From assembly GCA_036346205.1 (NCBI GenBank), contig JARFJB010001964.1, positions 1,460,001-1,524,000 on the forward strand: a DNA stretch of 64,000 nt, in the 5' to 3' direction. This DNA is from Vesta saturnalis (lineage: Eukaryota; Arthropoda; Insecta; Coleoptera; Lampyridae). The position numbers were made by a program, and so were the translations under genes. The notes below the pieces were generated by a model, which was given only the letters and a program-made list of their open reading frames with translations, was not told the origin of the DNA and did no database searches. Below are positions 34,459 to 46,077 of the stretch, piece after piece; the stretch's first letter is position 1, and each line of letters opens with the position of its first letter.

Positions 34459-36225
34459 AGTTTACGGTGATTCAGGAACGGTTTATAAGTAGGAAAAGAA
34501 TAGGAGTTTAGGGTTATTGTTGGCAGGAGCTGTCATGCGGGGACCTGACAGCTGCGGGAGCGTCAATGGACCGAAGTGATGCTGCATAGCACGCTGAATC
34601 AAAGCTGGCAGGGTCCCGCTGGTTTCAAGAGGAGGTGCGGTTGTGGTTGAGCTTTATGTTCAACCACTGGAGTTTGAAGGATTTTGGGAGTAGCGGCCTA
34701 GGATATTGTGGACCCAATATAAGACGACGGGACGGTAGGGAGCGGAGCGGAAGGTCATGGGTGGTTATAGAGGTAAGGGGCGGTTGAGGTTTCGTAACGG
34801 AAGGAGTTGGTTTATGTGCTTTAAAGCTATAGTGAACGAGTTTGGCTGTGGGTGTAGTGTAGGACGAGGCTATAGAGGACATTGAAGATGTCCTCTAATG
34901 TTGAAGGGAATACAGCGGCTACCGCAAAGGATAGGAAGGGAGGTGGTGTTTCAGGCCTCGCAGGGAAGGTGTAATGGAAACCATAGCCGTAGGCCCGGCT
35001 TGTCATGTTTTACCATGGCTGTTAGTTAGAACGTGAAGTTTGGCGACATAAAATGGCGGTGTACGGAAAGGTGGACTCCCACCGAGATGTAGTCTTACCT
35101 CGCTGGATAAAGGCTTGCATGTTGCGAGTTCGATAGGAAGGAGGATTTTGTTAGTGCTAAATAAAACAATAATTTATTGGGAAATTATTTGTGTATTCTT
35201 TCCTGTAGTCCTTGGCGGTTGTCATAGTTATCTTCTTTGTGTATTCTTTCCTCCAGTTCCTAGCTGTTGTTCTCAATGGCTCTAGTTCCTGGCTGGTTGC
35301 AACTTCCTTCTGGGTGATTCTTTTGTGGACGGGATCCGCTTCTTCGTATTGACTGTATGCAGAGCAGTGAAAGTCCTAACTTGGAAGCGGCGAAGACTAC
35401 GATGCCCGGACCGTTGAGAGTGAAAACGTTAAGTTCTTTATATTCAAATTAATTAATAAATTATTTTTTAATTGCAAGAAAGCACGACCTCTCTCCAAGA
35501 ATGCTCTCTCGAAGGACGCCATGCATATACGCGTAATGTGTATATGTATGCTGAGAATCCATCGCTGTTGGTGAAGGAGCACGTAAAACTCGAGCAGCCC
35601 GTCCTCCACCTTGGGAGGGAATGAAACACTTGCTTTAGTTTCCTTCTTAGTACTTAGTTTGACCGTTAACGAACTGGAGGTTTGTAAGAAATTATTCATT
35701 AATATAACTATTATTATTTATTCATCGGTTTACCGAGATCTGAGAGTGTACAATTTCATAGCTCCTCAACCGCCTGCTAGGTCTATTAGTACTACCCCTA
35801 CTAAAGTTGGGCTTTAATTGTGCATAAATGAGTAGTGGATAAATGACGATGGTTGTTAACTAAAAGTTACTATAAAATCTCGTTGAAGGTATCAAAATGT
35901 ACAGTCATCGGCATTATGTTCAACAGCCCAAGCTAAGCTTCTTCTACCGAATAGTGTTGTGCATTGTTTAGATAAATTTATCTGTATGACCATCTACGAT
36001 AGTTAAAACACATCCACGTACCACGCAAAAATAAAAACACCGAACGCATTTCAATAGCTAAACTATCATCATCAGCGGGCGACTGTTTGTTACAGATCCG
36101 GCCACAGTTCTAGTGTTCCAGATTTTCATCTAAGATAATTAATTTATTTTTATCCTATTTAGAAGATTCTATTACTATCATCTACTATCTTATCTAAATC
36201 ATTTTTTTGCCTTTTCATCATCCTT
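34459..36225. other. GC-richer noncoding stretch between inverted LINE copies
   Basis: 34480-35400 is G/C-rich relative to the flanks and may be an LTR or untranslated leader of some element: words such as gtgtattctttcct and gttcctggctg recur at 35185-35300. ORFs at 34625-34882, 35397-35699 and 35611-35817 match no family I know. 35820-36225 shows nothing recognisable. Confidence 0.45.
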
Positions 36226-36644
36226 TTTATAATGCTCACGTCTACGCTGATGACACACAATTGTATTTGGACCTGAAGATTAGGTTAATGCTTTACGCCG
36301 TATTAATACCGATGTACAATATATACACGGTTCTTCAATTGCTCTTAAAATTAATCCACGAAAATGTGCATTAATCTTATTTGGAAACGAGGATTTGTGT
36401 AATAATTTACATAATAATGCATTTCATGTATATATTGACAACACCCTATAGTAAATAAAGCTATAAGCTTAGGCCTAACATTGGACAATAGTTTTCTGTA
36501 TAAAGATCAAACAACTAACTACATACCACGCGCTTACTTCAACCTGAAATAGCTGTATCCACGCAGATCGTATGTAAACATTCCAATAAAAAATAGGTTA
36601 GCTTGAATACAAAATTTTAAGTACCTAGGTGTTTTCGTTCTGGA

Positions 36645-36645
<1 letters not shown>
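36226..36645 (+). pseudogene. LINE 3' fragment, copy 2 (inverse of copy 1)
   Basis: Nearly identical to the reverse complement of 33721-34135. It starts ataatgctcacgtctacgct (RT AHVYADDTQLYL) and ends cctaggtgttttcgttctgg followed by TA repeats. Its 5' limit coincides with that of copy 1. Broken by frame changes. Confidence 0.75.

Positions 36646-36721
<76 letters not shown>
36646..36721. repeat. (TA)n tail
   Basis: A TA run directly after the LINE 3' end. Confidence 0.95.
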
Positions 36722-36724
<3 letters not shown>

Positions 36725-36776
36725 GGGTGCAAATAGTATTGCACCCAATGGGATTATGTAGAAACGGTTTGTCATG
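36722..36776. repeat. End fragment of foldback element 2
   Basis: caggggtgcaaatagtattg, then ttatgtagaaacggtttgtc, equal to the inverse of the right end of foldback 2; broken off where repeat R copy 2 begins. Confidence 0.75.
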
Positions 36777-37720
36777 TAGAACTCCGTATGTTAAATAAAA
36801 TACCTATGAGGTAAGACAGTAACACCCGGTTCAGAGGCCTTCTCCTCCACTTCACTCGATGACTATATATGAACGATCCTTCGTTTCAAATTTATAAATT
36901 GTGCAATAACATTCTTTGTTAAGTAAAACTCTAAGGCAGATAAACGCAAAAAGTATATGTTGCACTTGTTTCGAAGCAGTTTTATTTTGGACACTTATTA
37001 CATGTTACATTTACAATTATAAATCACATACTGTTAGTGTTAAGTTAGTTAGGCATTTAATATAATCTTTGTTTTTATTTCATTTCAAGGTTTAGGTGTG
37101 AACAAGGCGATACCCAAGTTGAACCTCTTGGATTAGTTGCAGAGTAATTCATTTCCGTTTTTCATGTGTATCATGTTCATTATACTTTGCTCATTTAATG
37201 ACATTATGCCAAAAATAAAGACTATTATTATTGTTATTATTCAATTTCTGTTGAGTTATCTCAAAAATAGGAACTTGTTTTTCGATTTTAACGGGTTGAT
37301 GCAAATAAACCCAAAATCGGAAACGAAGGTACCAGCGTCACGTGAACCACGGGATAAGCGATGTTCACGGATGTGGACAAAACTCTAGTGTATGACAGAT
37401 TGCAGTGGTGGTTAATAAATTCATAATTTATATATCCACGAGAAATACTTTCAAATGACGGAATATAACAGTACTTAGGTGTACGTTTGGTCATGTCCTC
37501 CGACATCGCCATTAGTCGAGTACAACACTCATATCCGTAACTTATTTTTCACAAACCAAAAGATAATTAATATCTAATGATGAATTATAGACGTATGTGT
37601 TTACACAGAATTGTCCTTGTAGAAGCCAACTTTCTGACGAGTTTATCCGTCCACACAATATTTACATAATACGGATACAAGTAAAAACTCAATTTTCTTT
37701 GGAGGACAATCATTTAAGTA
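36777..37720. repeat. Repeat R, copy 2
   Basis: Matches 41701-42700 over its length. About 37210-37510 is almost identical to 42190-42510, including atcggaaacgaaggtaccag and ttcacggatgtggacaaaac. The first 400 bp differ mainly by single-base and short deletions. A polyadenylation-like aataaa lies near 37216. ORFs here (37137-37388; 37288-37512 on minus) recur in copy 3 only because the DNA recurs; no known domain. Confidence 0.85.
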
Positions 37721-37730
37721 CAATCACTAA

Positions 37731-37907
37731 TCTGCGTCTGCGTTTGCGTCTGCGCCTGCGCCTGCGTCTGCGTTTGCGCCTGCGCCTGCGTTTGCGTCTG
37801 CACCTGCATCTGCGCCTGCGTCTACGTCTATGTTTGCGTCTGCGCCTCAGTCTGCGTCTGCGTCTGCGTTTGCGTCTGCGTCTGCGTCTGCGTCTGGTCT
37901 GCGTCTG

Positions 37908-37963
<56 letters not shown>

Positions 37964-38060
37964 TCTGCGTCTGCGTCTGCGTCTGCGTTCCTATTTGTCG
38001 CGTTCTGCGTCTGCGTCTGCGTCTGCGTCTGCGCTCGCGTCTGCGTTGCGTTGCAGGTTC
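37731..38060. repeat. (CTGCGT)n minisatellite
   Basis: A hexamer array, degenerate at both ends, directly after repeat R. All ORFs across it are Leu-Arg or Ser-Ala dipeptide artefacts. A weaker version follows R copy 3 at about 42700-42870. Confidence 0.95.
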
Positions 38061-38354
38061 CGCGTATCTAGCGCGTGCTTATGCGTACGGAAATTGAGGT
38101 GCGTTACTGTGTGCGTGACGTGTGCGTGTAGGTGCGTGTGGTGCACTTGTGCAGTTGTAGTGTGCGTGTGTGTGTGCGTGTGGTGTCGTCAGTTTGCTGT
38201 CGTATATTTGTCGTTTAATTGACGTGGAATCATGCTGTGACTTGTGTGTCTCTGTTTGCCTCGCCGGTGTGCGTGTGCGTTTTGTGTGTGCGTGTATGGG
38301 GGTGCGTATATGCGTATGTGTGCGTTTGTCGTGTACGTGAATTGTCGTTCATTT
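38061..38354. repeat. GT/GC-rich microsatellite
   Basis: Degenerate GTGCGTGT tract grading into the conserved 315-bp block at 38355. Confidence 0.85.
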
Positions 38355-38669
38355 GTACGTTAATATAATACGCAGGATAACTCCAAAACACAAACAGGTT
38401 TGTACTTAAAATCTTGTATTTAAGTTTGTTTCAATTTTTCCTGAAGCTGAATGGATTTAGTGATACACTCGGCGGCGGAGAGTGGGGGTCTACTAGGAGC
38501 TGCATTTGGTTTTTATGAAATGTTTATGAAACAGCTGTAAAATTTCAAAAATATAAAATGCCAATGTTTAAAATTTAATCGTATCCATTAATTATATTCT
38601 TTGCAATTTTTTGTTACGACGCGTAATTTCGCGGCAAAAAATTCTTATGGCAGAATTGAAGAGTTAACT
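38355..38669. repeat. 315-bp direct repeat, left copy
   Basis: gtacgttaatataatacgca to gagttaact, about 99% identical by eye to 49523-49836. Both copies follow a GT-rich tract. The inverse orientation (ttttaagtacaaacctgttt to the microsatellite) resembles the end of the LINE fragments at 33721 and 36645, so it may be a LINE 3' end with a CA-type tail. The gypsy LTR starts exactly at its right edge. Confidence 0.85.
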
Positions 38670-39711
38670 TGTAACCTTAATAAAATTAAATTATCGCCAA
38701 ATGGTAATAACAATAATGTAGTTAAAGTATAAAATAAAGTGCCGTTGACTCATCAGTAGATTGAGATAGGGGTTCAATTAACGCACCTGAAATACTGCCT
38801 GGTTTCAATAGCTTCATTATTTTACTTATGCCTAATTAATAAAAATTATGTATTAATTATAAAAATATAATTAATGCATGCTCGAGCGCCATGTTATCTT
38901 TGTCCAGGAAATAACAAAACCCTAAAGAATGAACAATAATAATTTTCTATAAATAACAAAATTAACAATGTGCAATTAAGTTTATTTACTCAATAAATGG
39001 ATGGTTAAGGAGAAGAAAAGGTTTTAAAGCTAAGCTTAAAAATATAAAATTTACCACATAAATTCCTCAGCATAATAGTTTCTATAGACAGCTTCCTGTG
39101 ATTAACTACGGATGCGGAACGGTCAATCAAGATGAAAGCGTTTCTACATCTTTCTTTCTTATTCTTGATGTCTATTGAATTAAAATTGCATTTAATATGA
39201 TATTATTTGAGTGAAGAGAAACTTTGTAAATAAGTAACTTAAGAGCCATTTAAAATATAAATATAAGTACTATAATGAATATACATAAGGGTACTTAAGT
39301 ACGTAAAGAAAAGTGAAAGGTAGAAGTGCCTAAAAAGCAAAGGCTTTAGCTAAAATATAATGAATTAAAAATAACTCACCACCAAAATATGATGGCACCC
39401 TCTATAAAAATTAAGTAAAAACCATTATGACAACGACTAATGCTTAAACATTCTGCAGCAAGTGAAGAAAAAATAGAGGCTTTCAGAATTGCTTCTCTAA
39501 ATCCCCCCTCAAGAGGTTGTCACGCAGTGCGCGGCACACAATGATCGGAGTCCAATTTTAAAAGAAAGGGAACTATAACTATTTATATAATATTACACCC
39601 AAAATATATGTTCTATGAAATGCAGTTGCGTTTCTCAATTTTTTTGCCAAATAAATTAATGATCTTAGATTAACGTATTTTTTAATACAACCACAAAAAA
39701 AGGTTGTTACA
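38670..39711 (-). repeat. Gypsy 3' LTR
   Basis: Bounded by tgtaacc at 38670 and ggttgttaca at 39711, an inverted TGTAAC/GTTACA pair. 38670-39209 matches the right LTR 47715-48261 with a scatter of single-base indels. The rest (39210-39711) has no counterpart because the right LTR is truncated. Confidence 0.85.
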
Positions 39712-39713
39712 CA

Positions 39714-39722
39714 CCCCCTTTT
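39714..39722 (-). other. Polypurine tract
   Basis: On the minus strand, aaaaggggg lies immediately before the 3' LTR, the position where plus-strand DNA synthesis is primed. Confidence 0.75.
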
Positions 39723-39724
39723 AA

Positions 39725-41144
39725 AATTGGTCTCGGAGATCACCAAAGCGGAGATTCCAAACACTAAGCTAGTAAATGAAATTATTAAAATTTAAAAAAA
39801 TACAAAATGTTAAGCTAATTAAAATATAAGCAATATTGAAAAAATAACAAGAAAATGTATGAAGAAGTACGGAAAATGTGGTGACGTTGGTCAGGAAAGA
39901 CCCCTTGCAACACCAAAAAAGCTAATGACGCTCTACCACCCGCACACGCCACTAGTCGAGAATCAAGGACTCGAAACCTTAAATAAAGTAAAAACTTTAA
40001 CTGGTGGGGTTAGTGAAGCAAACCACTATCAGAAGAGCAAAATGAGTATCCGGTAAAAAAATTTGATTCTAAGGTAAAACGAACGGAAACCGTAACCTAC
40101 CATGACCTGAAGGGACAGTGGGCAGAGAACCCGGAAACGGTCATCGTGCAACTTCATAAAAATCAAGGCTAAACGCCACTCTACTCGAGAGTATAAAATA
40201 GAAAAAAATCCTTTCGGACTAACAATAAATAATCGCGAGATTGAGGTCGAGAGAGAGCGGTTCAATTACCCTACCCCGGTGGTCTCAAACCAACCTCCTA
40301 GGTACATAACACAACTACCACTGTCACGTTCGATAAGTGAGTCAAAATCGGTAAATCCAAGATACGACTATTTTCATGGCAAATTAGCTCAGGATGCTTC
40401 GTCGTGGAGAACAAGAGGCCACTCTACCCTTCACGAGATTCAGGTTTCATGTTGTTCCACAGTCATCGTCCAAGACTCAACATACCCTAACTAACACGCA
40501 CATTTTATAAATAAATCGAAATCTAGGTGAGATAGCAAAGAGAAAGATGATGCACTCTTACGAACACAACAACCCCTCCTAAAACTACCAAAACGTCATA
40601 ATCAGGAAGTGAACTAATCAGGTTGACACGAGGCGAACCGAAGTCCTCAAGCACCGTCCAAGAATAGTAACACTACACAAATCAGGAAAAATAAAATAAT
40701 TAAATCAATCAAAAATAAAATGTATAGAAGCATTACTAGTTTTCTTATCCTGGTTATGAGTTTTACACGTCAAATTAACGATCAGAGGTAAACTCAAAAT
40801 AGTTATCTTCAATTTTACTATTGTAACAATAGCAAATTGTAAATCCAATAAAGGAAGATAATCTGCCTGAGAACTAATGTCCCACAAAGTGGCAATTCAA
40901 TCACACAATGGGATCTAAATATCAACCATCGTAAACAAATGTAGCAAAAATCATGCTAACAAATGTAAAAAACTAATTAAGTGGTTTGCAAAGCCACAAC
41001 AATATAAAATAAAATAATGTGCGAAATAAGCAAAAATAAAATTATTTTGAAAAATTATCAAAATAATTAAAATATAAATAAGAAAACCAGAATGTAAAAA
41101 TACTAAAATCGAAAAATAATTTAAAAGAATACTAAAAATAAGAA
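39725..41144 (-). other. Gypsy region between integrase and 3' LTR, no gene
   Basis: No envelope-like or other recognisable ORF on the element's strand. Plus-strand ORFs at 39859-40056 and 40279-40494 match nothing known and are probably incidental. Confidence 0.55.
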
Positions 41145-41404
41145 CTAATGAGGTTTTAAATCCTTAACATGAAAAACACCTAAGGGTTTATTATCAATAG
41201 GTGCCAATCGGTACGTAGTTGGACAAACCTTATAATTTGCTTCAATAAATTTTGGAGCTAACTTTGACTATAATTTAGTCGCATCAGATAAAGTAAAATT
41301 CTTTTTCCAAACTAAATCGCCAACGTTTAATTTCAACGGACGACGTCGCAAATTGTAAGATTTTGAATTTCTTTCGTAAGCTGCATGTAAATTTTGTTTA
41401 AGCG
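41145..41404 (-). pseudogene. Gypsy integrase C-terminal domain
   Basis: The minus strand reads LKQNLHAAYERNSKSYNLRR, then PLKLNVGDLVWKKNFTLSDA, a TAG stop where a residue such as Tyr is expected, then KLAPKFIEANYKV and LGVFHVKDLKPH with a final stop at 41145. This is the DNA-binding tail after the catalytic core. It is separated from the core by the insertion 41405-43365. The frame upstream of 41404 runs into foldback sequence. Confidence 0.82.
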
Positions 41405-41655
41405 TATGCGTACAACTAAAAATAATATTCACGCCATACGATTGGGCATATTCCACTAAATAAGTATACAGAACGCTATCATTTAAAGGGAAATCATTTT
41501 GAAAATATTTATATTAAACTGATGTTAGGTGCCATCTTTCAAGAGCTCCAGATCTCTTAGGAAGTATTTCTGTATTAAGGTAATTTACGTTAAATCGACA
41601 TAAAATCAGCTCTAGAATCTGCAGATTTCTTTTGTGAAAAGATTTGTAAATATAT

Positions 41656-41658
<3 letters not shown>

Positions 41659-41700
<42 letters not shown>
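41659..41700. repeat. (TA)n microsatellite
   Basis: A TA run between the foldback arm and repeat R copy 3. Confidence 0.95.
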
Positions 41701-41702
<2 letters not shown>

Positions 41703-42700
41703 TCTACATAACAAGAAACCTCCGTATCTTTACAATAAAATAACCTATAGAACAGGTATACACAATGTTAACACCCGGTTCAAAGGTCTTACTTCTCCTT
41801 CATTTCACTCGATGACTATATATGAACGATCCTTCAGGTTTCAAATTTATAAATTGTGCAATAACATTCTTTGTTAATGTAAAAACTCTAAGGCAGATAA
41901 ACGCAAAAAGTATATGTTGCACTTGTTTCGGAAGCAGTTTTATTTGTGGACACTTATTACATTGTTTACATTTACAATTATAGAAGTATCACATACTGTT
42001 AGTGTTAAGTTAGTTAGGCATTTAATATAATCTTTGTTTTTTTATTTTTCTTTTCAAGGTTTAGGTGGAGAGCAACAAAGGCGATACCCAAGTTGAACCT
42101 CGCCTTGGATTAGTTGCATGATGTAATTCATTTCCGTTTTTCATGTGTACATGTTCATATATACTTTTGCTCATTATGACATTATGCCAAATAATAAAGA
42201 CTATTATTATTGTTATTATTCAATTTCTGTTGAGTTATCTCAAAAATAGGAACTTGTTTTTCGATTTTAACGGGTTGATGCAAATAAACCCAAAATCGGA
42301 AACGAAGGTACCAGCGTCACGTGAACCACGGGATAAGCGATGTTCACGGATGTGGACAAAACTCTAGTGTATGACAGATTGCAGTGGTGGTTAATAAATT
42401 CATAATTTATATATCCACGAGAAATACTTTCAAATGACGGAATATAACAGTACTTAGGTGTACGTTTGGTCATGCCCTCCGACATCGCCATTAGCCGAGT
42501 ACAACACTCTATAAATAACCTAAATTTCAAACCAAAAGATAATTAATATCTAATGATGAACACGATGTGTTACACGAATTGTCCCAAGAATAGCCAACTT
42601 TCTGACGAGTTTATACATCCAAAATAATTAACAATACGGATACAAGTAAAACTCCATTTTCTTTGGAGGACAATCATTTAATACTTCACTAGTCAATTGC
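41701..42700. repeat. Repeat R, copy 3
   Basis: The most complete copy: attctacataacaagaaacc at the left, the shared R core (about 42190-42510), and a right part that degrades into the CTGCGT array. Compared with copy 2 it lacks most of the single-base deletions. Confidence 0.85.
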
Positions 42701-42956
42701 GTCTGCGGCTAACTAAATTTGTCTGCGACTGCGCTGCGTACATGCAAATTGTAAATCCAATAGACCTCCTCTCGTTTGCGTCTAGCTCACAAGTCTGCGT
42801 CTGTCCTGGGTCTAAACGTCTGCGACTGCGTCTGCGTCTGCGTCTGCGAAATCTGCGTTACAATGAAACGTCTGCGTGGTTGCGTCAGCCCACATAAAAT
42901 CAACATAAGCGAATAGCACATAAAATTATTCTGAAAATTATCAAGTCCATGTCAAT

Positions 42957-43110
42957 TCGTGTTAGATTCGTGTCCGAGTCCGTGTCCGTGTCCGTGACAT
43001 TTTTAGATCTGAAAATAGACTATGTGTGTTCTATCCGTGTACGTGTCCCTAAGGGTGTCCGTGTCCGTGTCCGTGTCCGTGTCCGTGTCGTGTTGGTCCT
43101 GTCCTTGTCC
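42957..43110. repeat. (GTGTCC)n minisatellite
   Basis: Hexamer array, degenerate at the ends. Overlapping ORFs are artefacts. Confidence 0.92.
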
Positions 43111-43371
43111 TTGTCTTCTAATTTTGTGCTACTGTGCTTTTTGTCCGCTCCGTGTAAATCCGATCATCAACCATTCGTCACCAACTTTCATCTCGGTCAA
43201 CTAGTCTAAGTCTGTTGTAAACTTTCACTTGAAGCCAGAGCTAAATTTGGTAACTGAAGATGTAACAGATTAGGGGATGATGGTAATGCAGCTGTTGATA
43301 CGTGAGTGTTTGTTATGTAATCTTAAAATAGTATTGGTTATAATAAATTATTAAAAGCTCTTTATCATTTA

Positions 43372-44207
43372 TTACTGGCTACAAACCCAAAAGGAAGGTG
43401 AAAATTTCGTAGACTCATGAACAGCGTTACGAATAGCATGCGCAATTTTGTGAATTTCAACATCCCAATCCTTGTGATCATCTTGAATATAAGATCTAAT
43501 CGCATTACCTACTACTTTATTAACTCTCTCAACAAAATTTACTTGTGGATGATAATTTGCATTAAACCAAACGGATTGAACTTTGTAAGAACTCATTAAA
43601 TTTTTAAATTGTGAACTTTTAAATTGAGGACCATTGTCCACCATACAAATTTGAGGAACACCGTATACTAGAAATACATAATTCTCAATATATTGACAAA
43701 TACTTTTAGCAGTAGCACTGCGCATAGGGTGAATCAAAGTAAATTTAGTAAACCAATCACAAATAACTAATAAAACTGTGTTTCCACTCTTCGATCTAGG
43801 AAAAGGACCCACTAAATCAATAGAAATACATTGAAAAGGATAAGAAACATTTTTCTCTTTACCCATAAAACCATAATGATTAAATTGTGAAGACTTGCTT
43901 CGGTTACAAACATTGCAATTCCTAATATATTTCGAAATATCTGACTTCATTTTTGCCAGTAATAAAATTCTTTAATTTTTGAAAAGTTTTAAAACCCCAA
44001 AATGTGATGATGTAGGATCATCATGAAATTTTCGTAAAATATCTTTCCTTAAAGATTTCGGAACAACTAATTTCCATTCCACTAAATTCGATTCGATGTT
44101 TAAATCATTAGAAATAAATTTGTAGAGTTTATCATCTTCAACTCTCCAATCAGGAAATAATTCAGGATTTTTAGAAACGTTGGCTAACATCTTCTTATAC
44201 CAATCGT
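43372..44207 (-). pseudogene. Gypsy integrase, zinc-binding and catalytic core
   Basis: The N-terminal zinc-binding part shows the His pair in KFHDDPTSSHFGVLK (about 44030) and the Cys pair in CNVCNRSK. The frame changes near 43965. The core has all three catalytic residues: CISIDLVGPFPRS (Asp), CMVDNGPQF (Asp) and NFVERVNKVVG (Glu). The ORF ends at 43372 in FSPSFWVCSQ, where the family continues, because the nested insertion begins there. Its role is insertion of the element's cDNA. It was probably fused in a Pol polyprotein with the RT upstream. Confidence 0.88.
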
Positions 44208-45734
44208 CTAAATCACAACAGAAAATTCTAAAGAACTAACTTCCAAAGGTGCTCTAGAAAGTGCATCAGGAACTACATTTAATTTACCTTTACGATGAAT
44301 AACTTCAAAATCAAATTGTTGAAGTTTAACACTCCATCTGGCTAATCTACCAGAAGGATCTTTTAAATTATTGAGCCAAATCAATGAATGATGATCAGTA
44401 ATAACTTTAAAATGGGTACCTTCAATATAAGGTCTAAACTTTTGAATACCAAAAATAACTGCAAGTAACTCACGTTCTGTAATAGAATAATTTTGCTCGG
44501 CTTTGTTCAAAGTACGAGAACCATAGGCAATAACTTCCTCCTCTCCAACACCTTGTGTTAATACACATCCAACTCCGCAATTAGATGCATCACATTGTAA
44601 ATAAAATGTTTTAGAAAAATCAGGGCTCGCTAAAATAGGAGCATCAACTAATAAAGATTTAATTTTTAAAAATGAATCATTCGCTTCGTCATTCCATAAA
44701 ACTTTCTGAGATTTCTTCTTACCTTTCAATAAATTATTAATCGGAGCTAAAATTGTGGAAAAATCATGAATGAAACGTCTATACCAAGAACACATTCCAA
44801 TAAAACGTTTAACTTCTGTAAAAGTATGTGGTTGAGGAAATTCAGTAATAGCTTCCACCTTTGAAGGATCGGTGTGAAGACCATTCTTATCAATAACAAA
44901 ACCTAAATATGATAATCGAGGTTTACAAAATTCACATTTATCTAAATTAATATTCAATTGGGCATCATAAAGCCTTTTAAAAACTTCTCTTAATATCGCA
45001 ACATGTTCCTTGAATGTACTTGAAAAAATAATAATATCGTCTAAGTAAACAAAAACTGATTGAGATAAATCATGTCCTAAAATGGAATCCATAAATCGCT
45101 GTAATGTACTGGGTGCGTTTGTAAGTCCCATGGGCATAACAGTATACTCAAATAATCCTCTACGTGGAACTGTAAAAGCAGTTTTTTCACAACTCTCAGC
45201 GTCTAAAGGTATTTAAGAATGGTAAGGGTAAGCATCTTTTTTTGTAACAGAATTTAATTTCTTAGCATCAGAACAAACTCTAAAATCACCTGACTTCTTC
45301 TTAACTAAAACCATTGGAGAATTCCAAGGGGAAGAACTGGGTTTAATAATTCCTTGCTCTAACATATCATCAATTTCTCTGTTCGCATGCTCCAACATAG
45401 CAGGAGATAATGGAAAATAACGTTGTTTAATTGGTACTGCATCACCAGTATTAATTGAATGAAAAATTTCATTTGTCTTACCTAACTTTATTGTAGATAA
45501 GGTTTTAAAAAGGTCAATAACTTGATTTAATTCAAAAACTTGATTATTATTAAGATCATCAATACTCTTAATCATAGAAAAAGTTGTCTCCGCAGAGTTT
45601 GCAACAAAAGAATTTTCACCAAAATCAGCTTTAATTTCAAATAAACGACAAAAATCTACCCCCAAAGTAATTGCAGTAGTAATAAATTCAGAAACAATAA
45701 CAGAAATAGTTTTAGTAATACCATTAATAGTCAA
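44208..45734 (-). pseudogene. Gypsy reverse transcriptase and RNase H, RT motif A deleted
   Basis: The 5' part (45734-45213) contains the RT entry EIDDMLEQGIIKPSSSPWNS and VLVKKKSGDFRVC, ending KKDAYPYHS at a stop. Sequence then resumes with IPLDAESCEKTAFTVP, so about 30 codons are missing, including motif A with the first catalytic Asp. The 3' ORF (45137-44208) reads MGLTNAPSTLQRFMD, VYLDDIIIFSS (catalytic YLDD), LSYLGFVI and RFIGMCSWYRRFI. The RNase H is LQCDASNCGVGCVL, ITERELLAVIFGIQKFR and ITDHHSL. The C-terminus runs VVPDALSRAP into the integrase. Confidence 0.92.
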
Positions 45735-46077
45735 AGATAAATCAACACTCCCAAAATGGATTGTGAAGAACCATCAGCAATAACCAATGATGAAAAGGCG
45801 AATTCCTATTTAATTTTAAATCATATTTATCAATCAAATACAAAGCAGGCTTACCTAAAATTGTTACGGTAGCTCCACTATCTAATAAAGCAATAAAATT
45901 CTCATTAAAAATCCTTACATTAATAAAAGGTCTAACATCATCATTCTTCTCAACAAATTTAGAACAATTTTCGAAGTTCCAAAAAATTCTTAACAGTAAT
46001 CAACCACTCGTTAAAAACATGCTTGTCAGCCTCTGAAAAATCATAAGAAACGTGTCGACTAACGGAACACTTTTCAT
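45735..46077 (-). pseudogene. Gypsy aspartic protease remnant
   Basis: The minus strand encodes NVRIFNENFIALLDSGATVT; the catalytic DSGAT is at 45868-45882. Flanking sequence (KPALYLIDKYDLKLN) fits a retropepsin of about 100 residues. Stops and a frame change separate it from both gag and RT. Confidence 0.75.

Larger units (their letters stand above)
41405..43365. mobile_element. Composite insertion in the gypsy integrase
   Basis: Five blocks in order: one arm of foldback 1 (41405-41655, same sequence as 32540-32775), a TA run (41659-41700), repeat R copy 3 (41701-42700), a degenerate CTGCGT array (about 42700-42870) and a GTGTCC array (about 42957-43110). Then 43111-43365 has no recognised content. 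The block order foldback end, TA, R, CTGCGT repeats the order at 36722-38060, so a segment was duplicated or inserted as a unit. Confidence 0.75.

Noticed and set aside
34625..34882. 85-codon Pro/Thr-rich ORF on minus
   Set aside because: No domain; the region looks like an untranslated or LTR-type sequence.
37597..38222. ORFs of 166 and 130 codons
   Set aside because: Leu-Arg and Ser-Ala dipeptides from the CTGCGT array.
39725..41144. Possible envelope gene of the gypsy element
   Set aside because: No long ORF, signal peptide, cleavage site or membrane segment on the element's strand.
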